Part shown: positions 22,715 through 25,465 of the stretch, piece by piece
Numbering within the stretch: position 1 is the first letter of the stretch
How the letters are laid out: each line of letters begins with the position of its first letter
Assembly: GCA_022705125.1 (NCBI GenBank)
Contig: JAKJFB010000010.1
Location: 1-25,465, forward strand
From: Pseudomonadota bacterium
GTDB taxonomy: Bacteria > Pseudomonadota > Gammaproteobacteria > Pseudomonadales > UBA5518
Direction of reading: 5' to 3'
Length of the DNA: 25,465 nt
Program-made: the position numbers and the translations under genes
The notes under the pieces: model-generated
Databases searched by the model: none
What the model was told of the DNA's origin: nothing
What the model saw: the letters and a program-made list of their open reading frames with translations, nothing else

Positions 22715-23740
22715 ATGCTGCTGGAAACCAGGACCAAACCGGGCAATGTCCGGCACCTGATCTACGGACTGAACCCGCTGATCAGCCTGCTGCGCCAGCA
22801 CGGCGCGGACGTCGAGGCCATGCTCGCGGCGGCACGCATCCCGCCGGGCGCGCTGGCCGACCCGGATTACAAGCTGAGTCCGGCCCAGGAACTGAGCTTC
22901 ACCGAGCGCGCGCTCGCGCAACTCGAGCAGCCCGACCTCGGCCTGCGCCTGGGGCCGCGCTACCACCTGTCGGCCTACGGCATGCTGGGGCTCGCGGTGA
23001 TGACGAGTTCGAACCTCGTCGATGCCTTCGGCGTGCTGTTTCGCAACATCCTGATGACCTGGACCTACATGCACTGGTCGCTGCGCACCGAGGACGGGGT
23101 GGCGATCATCGCGCTCGGCAAGCAGCGCGACCTGGGCGGCTGCCACCAGTACATGATCGACCGCGGGCTCGCGGCCTCTTACACCATTGCCGCCGAGGCT
23201 CTTGGCAAGCGCCTGCCGCTGATCGAGGTCAACGTGGCGCAGCCCGAACCCGGCTACGCACAGGCCTACGCCGATTTCTTCGGCTGCCCGATCAACTTCG
23301 GCGCCCCGACCAATGACTTCCGCTTCCCGGGGAGTTTCCTCAGCGAGCCGCTGGTGCAGAGCGAAACCGCCTCGGCACGTGTTTTCGCGGCGCAGTGCGA
23401 ACGCATCTGCGCCGAGCTCGAGCGCGGCGGCAGCTTCGCCGAGCTGATCCGCCAGCACCTGGTGCAGCTGCCGAACCAGCTCGCGAGCCTGGAGACCATC
23501 GCCGAACGCCTGTGCACCACGCCGCGCACGATCCAGCGCAAGCTCGCCGTCGAGGACACCAGCTTCAAGGAACTGCTGGAGGACGTGCGCAAGAACCTCT
23601 CGCTCGAGTACCTGCAGGCGACGGAACTCTCGGTCGAGGACATCGCCCTGCGCCTCGGCTACGCCGACGCGCCGAGCTTCAGCCATGCGTTCAAGCGCTG
23701 GACCGGCAAATCCCCGCGCAGCGCGCGGGTTGCGCCGTAG
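22715..23740 (+). CDS. AraC family transcriptional regulator (Arabinose_bd plus HTH_18)
   Basis: A 341-residue regulator. Residues about 20-210 match the Arabinose_bd-type sensor domain (PF12625), a ligand-binding region found in regulators of lipid and aromatic catabolism. Residues about 240-340 form the AraC DNA-binding domain: first helix-turn-helix SLETIAERLCTTPRTIQRKLA (258-278), then LSVEDIALRLGYADAPSFSHAFKRWTGKSP (305-334), the family signature. The ATG at 22715 begins MLLETRTKPGNVRH; the frame is open much further upstream, but that lies over the dehydrogenase on the other strand and is non-coding. The ribosome site is weak (CAGG). Divergent placement 189 bp from the first catabolic gene suggests it controls that run. 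Confidence 0.92.
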   Translation: MLLETRTKPGNVRHLIYGLNPLISLLRQHGADVEAMLAAARIPPGALADPDYKLSPAQELSFTERALAQLEQPDLGLRLGPRYHLSAYGMLGLAVMTSSNLVDAFGVLFRNILMTWTYMHWSLRTEDGVAIIALGKQRDLGGCHQYMIDRGLAASYTIAAEALGKRLPLIEVNVAQPEPGYAQAYADFFGCPINFGAPTNDFRFPGSFLSEPLVQSETASARVFAAQCERICAELERGGSFAELIRQHLVQLPNQLASLETIAERLCTTPRTIQRKLAVEDTSFKELLEDVRKNLSLEYLQATELSVEDIALRLGYADAPSFSHAFKRWTGKSPRSARVAP

Positions 23741-23795
23741 CTTCCGCATCCACCCCATACCCGTCGCATCGGGCGCAGCACAGTCCGGAGGCCCC

Positions 23796-24413
23796 ATGGA
23801 ACAGTACGCGGATACGGTGCAGCTCATCGCGCTCGCCGCCGGCGCGGCGCTCGCGAGCGGCATCAACCTCTACGCGGTGATGCTGGTGCTGGGCCTGCTG
23901 GGGCGCTTCGCCGGCGTCGAGCTGCCACCCGGGATGGAACTGCTGCAGCACCCGCTGGTGCTCGGCGCCGCCAGCGCGATGTTCCTCGCAGAGTTCGTGG
24001 CAGACAAGATTCCCGGCCTCGACTCGCTGTGGGATGCGCTGCACACCTTCATCCGCATACCCGCCGGCGGGCTGCTCGCCGCGGCCGCCGCGGCGCCGGT
24101 CGGCCCGGACTTCGCCGTCGCATCCGGCATCCTCGGCGCGGGACTTGCTGCCGGGACGCACGCGACCAAGGCCGGTGGTCGCCTGCTGCTCAACACCTCG
24201 CCGGAACCCTTCAGCAACTGGGGCGCCTCGCTCGGCGAGGACGTGCTGGCGATCGGCGCGATGTGGCTCGCGGTGTTTCACCCGTGGCTGTTCCTCGGCG
24301 TGGCCGCGCTGTTCCTGCTGCTGCTGGCCTGGCTGCTGCCGAAGCTCTGGCGCGGCGTGCGCCTGCTGCTGGCGCGCATCGCACGCCTGTTCCGTGCCGG
24401 CGCGCCGGCCTGA
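23796..24413 (+). CDS. DUF4126 domain-containing membrane protein
   Basis: A 205-residue integral membrane protein of the DUF4126 family, of unknown function. It starts MEQYADTVQLIALAAGAALASG, followed by INLYAVMLVLGLLGRF, then ASAMFLAEFVADKIPGLDSLWDALHTF, a glycine/alanine-rich helix pair, GTHATKAGGRLLLNTSPEPFSNW and a C-terminal hydrophobic helix ending in basic residues. About four to five membrane segments are visible. The ATG at 23796 has GGAGG with short spacing; the frame is open upstream but overlaps the AraC gene end. It lies 55 bp after the AraC gene and may be cotranscribed. No link to the catabolic run is evident. Confidence 0.85.
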   Translation: MEQYADTVQLIALAAGAALASGINLYAVMLVLGLLGRFAGVELPPGMELLQHPLVLGAASAMFLAEFVADKIPGLDSLWDALHTFIRIPAGGLLAAAAAAPVGPDFAVASGILGAGLAAGTHATKAGGRLLLNTSPEPFSNWGASLGEDVLAIGAMWLAVFHPWLFLGVAALFLLLLAWLLPKLWRGVRLLLARIARLFRAGAPA

Positions 24414-24535
24414 GGGCCAGGCGCGACCACGGCGGCACGGCTGTCGCATTACGGTTTTCTCAGGATCGCGCCGGTGCGCGGCTTCGGCGCTATGCTGGCG
24501 CGTCCCAGCACGCATACCCTCAGGAGATCCGCTTC

Positions 24536-25465
24536 GTGGAGATCAAGACCGACTCGGCGCGCCCCATCACCTCCACGCGCGACCGCGCGCATCTGCAGCG
24601 CGACCTGCAAGCCTGGCTGAAGCAGAAACTCGGTGCCGACGCCCGCCTCGGCGAGCTGTCGGCGCCGCAAAGCAACGGCATGTCCAGCGAAACGCTGCTG
24701 TTCGACCTGCAGTTGCGCGAGGACGGTGTCGAGCGTTCGCTTCGCTGCGTCGCGCGCCTGCCGCCGGATGCGGGCGCGATGCCGGTTTTCCCCGAATACG
24801 ACCTGTTGAAGCAGTTTCGCGTGATGCAACTCGCGCGCGAGCGTTCCAGCGCGCCGGTGCCGCGCATGCTGTGGTACGAGGCCGACGCCTCGCACCTCGG
24901 GGCGCCGTTCTTCGTGATGGAGCGCGCCGACGGCGACGCGCCGCCCGACGTGCCGCCCTACGTGTTCGACTCCTGGCTGCTGCGCGCCAGCCCGGGCGAA
25001 CGCGAGCGGCTGCAGCGCTGCGCGGTGGACGTGCTCGCCAGGCTGCATGCCATCGAGCTCGGCCCCGCGGATCTCGAGCTGCTGCGCCCGCGCGAAGCTG
25101 GGGCAACGGCGCTACGTCGTCACGTCGCCTCGCAGCGCAGCTATTACGACTGGGTGGTGGCGGGCGACGGCATCCGCTCGCCCCTGATCGAGCGCGGTTT
25201 CGCGTGGCTGGAGGCCAACTGGCCGAAGGACGAAGGCCCGGAAGTGCTGAGCTGGGGCGACTCGCGCATCGGCAACATGCTGTTCGTGGATTTCCAGCCC
25301 AGCGCCGTGCTCGACTGGGAGATGGTCGCCACCGGGCCGCGCGAGATCGATCTCGGCTGGATGATCTACATCCACCACTTCTTCCAGGACTTCACGCCGC
25401 TGGTCGGGCTGCCCGGCCTCCCCGACATGATGCGCCTCGATGCGATGTCGGCCGCCTATGCCGCC
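24536..25465 (+). CDS. Phosphotransferase family protein (APH/ACAD10-like), 3' end beyond window
   Basis: The first 310 residues of an aminoglycoside-phosphotransferase-fold (PF01636) protein. Present are a nucleotide-lobe segment (SNGMSSETLLFDL, with RCVARLPP carrying the usual conserved Arg), FFVMERADGDAPPDVPP, the helix DVLARLHAIEL, the catalytic loop LSWGDSRIGNMLF with Asp 242, and the metal-binding VLDWEMVATGPREIDLGW with Asp 260. This subgroup, related to ACAD10 and FadE36, is regularly found with acyl-CoA dehydrogenases and ligases and may phosphorylate hydroxyacyl intermediates rather than drugs. The start GTG at 24536 has AGGAG nine bases upstream; no in-frame ATG precedes it. It lies 122 bp after the DUF4126 gene. 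The product is not an antibiotic-resistance call. Confidence 0.87.
   Translation, partial: MEIKTDSARPITSTRDRAHLQRDLQAWLKQKLGADARLGELSAPQSNGMSSETLLFDLQLREDGVERSLRCVARLPPDAGAMPVFPEYDLLKQFRVMQLARERSSAPVPRMLWYEADASHLGAPFFVMERADGDAPPDVPPYVFDSWLLRASPGERERLQRCAVDVLARLHAIELGPADLELLRPREAGATALRRHVASQRSYYDWVVAGDGIRSPLIERGFAWLEANWPKDEGPEVLSWGDSRIGNMLFVDFQPSAVLDWEMVATGPREIDLGWMIYIHHFFQDFTPLVGLPGLPDMMRLDAMSAAYAA

Noticed and set aside
22664..23866. A 400-codon open frame on the minus strand opposite the AraC-family gene
   Set aside because: The plus strand encodes both helix-turn-helix motifs of an AraC regulator. The minus-strand product lacks recognisable motifs.
24468..24490. Inverted repeat GCGCCG/CGGCGC after the DUF4126 gene as a terminator
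   Set aside because: It has only a 6-bp stem, a long loop and no T-run. The following TATGCT resembles a -10 box but has no -35 partner, so neither call was made.
24449..25048. A 199-codon open frame on the minus strand at the right end
   Set aside because: It lies antisense to the phosphotransferase gene, whose catalytic loop and metal-binding motifs are intact on the plus strand.

Overview
The window reads as chromosomal DNA from a high-GC Gram-negative bacterium, most likely a gammaproteobacterium. The evidence is an E. coli-type phosphoglucomutase, outer-membrane and periplasmic envelope proteins (DUF1302, DUF1329, ExbB/ExbD) and strong GGAGG-type ribosome sites. I cannot name the genus. 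No rRNA, tRNA, CRISPR array, integrase or transposase was found, and no gene-free gap exceeds about 190 bp.

Layout. (1) 1-882, minus strand: N-terminal half of pgm, cut by the window edge. (2) 1008-22525, minus strand: an almost gapless run of 18 genes all read in the same direction. Transcription order is acyl-CoA dehydrogenase, thiolase, acyl-CoA ligase, saccharopine-dehydrogenase-like oxidoreductase, RND/MMPL transporter, DUF1329 protein, YCF48-like propeller, DUF1302 barrel, ExbB/TolQ-like, ExbD-like 1, ExbD-like 2, von Willebrand A (vWA) protein, helical-repeat protein, second DUF1329 protein, luciferase-like monooxygenase, two SDR dehydrogenases and a DUF3237 protein. Many junctions are ATGA or TGATG overlaps. 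(3) 22526-22714: divergent control region. (4) 22715-23740, plus strand: AraC-family regulator, the obvious candidate controller of the minus-strand run. (5) 23796-24413, plus strand: DUF4126 membrane protein. (6) 24536-25465, plus strand: aminoglycoside-phosphotransferase-fold protein, cut by the right edge.

How the genes may work together (inference). The ends of the long run hold catabolic enzymes: CoA activation, alpha-beta desaturation, thiolysis, two alcohol dehydrogenases, a flavin-dependent oxidoreductase and a reductase. They suit breakdown or modification of a hydrophobic, probably cyclic or branched, carboxylic compound. The middle holds an envelope machine: an RND transporter, an outer-membrane barrel, two Tat-exported DUF1329 proteins, a periplasmic propeller and a complete ExbB/ExbD-type proton motor. 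I would expect this machine to move the hydrophobic substrate across the envelope.

The most unusual part is the motor cassette (5749-10496). It has one ExbB-like protein, one ExbD with the usual membrane Asp, and a second ExbD with Asn in its place. A vWA protein follows whose N-terminal membrane anchor carries a Ser-x3-His pair at residues 16 and 20, the positions used by E. coli TonB. No TonB is encoded here, so the vWA protein may be the motor's output arm. A 92-bp REP-like element with 13-bp terminal inverted repeats lies between the monooxygenase and the second SDR gene.
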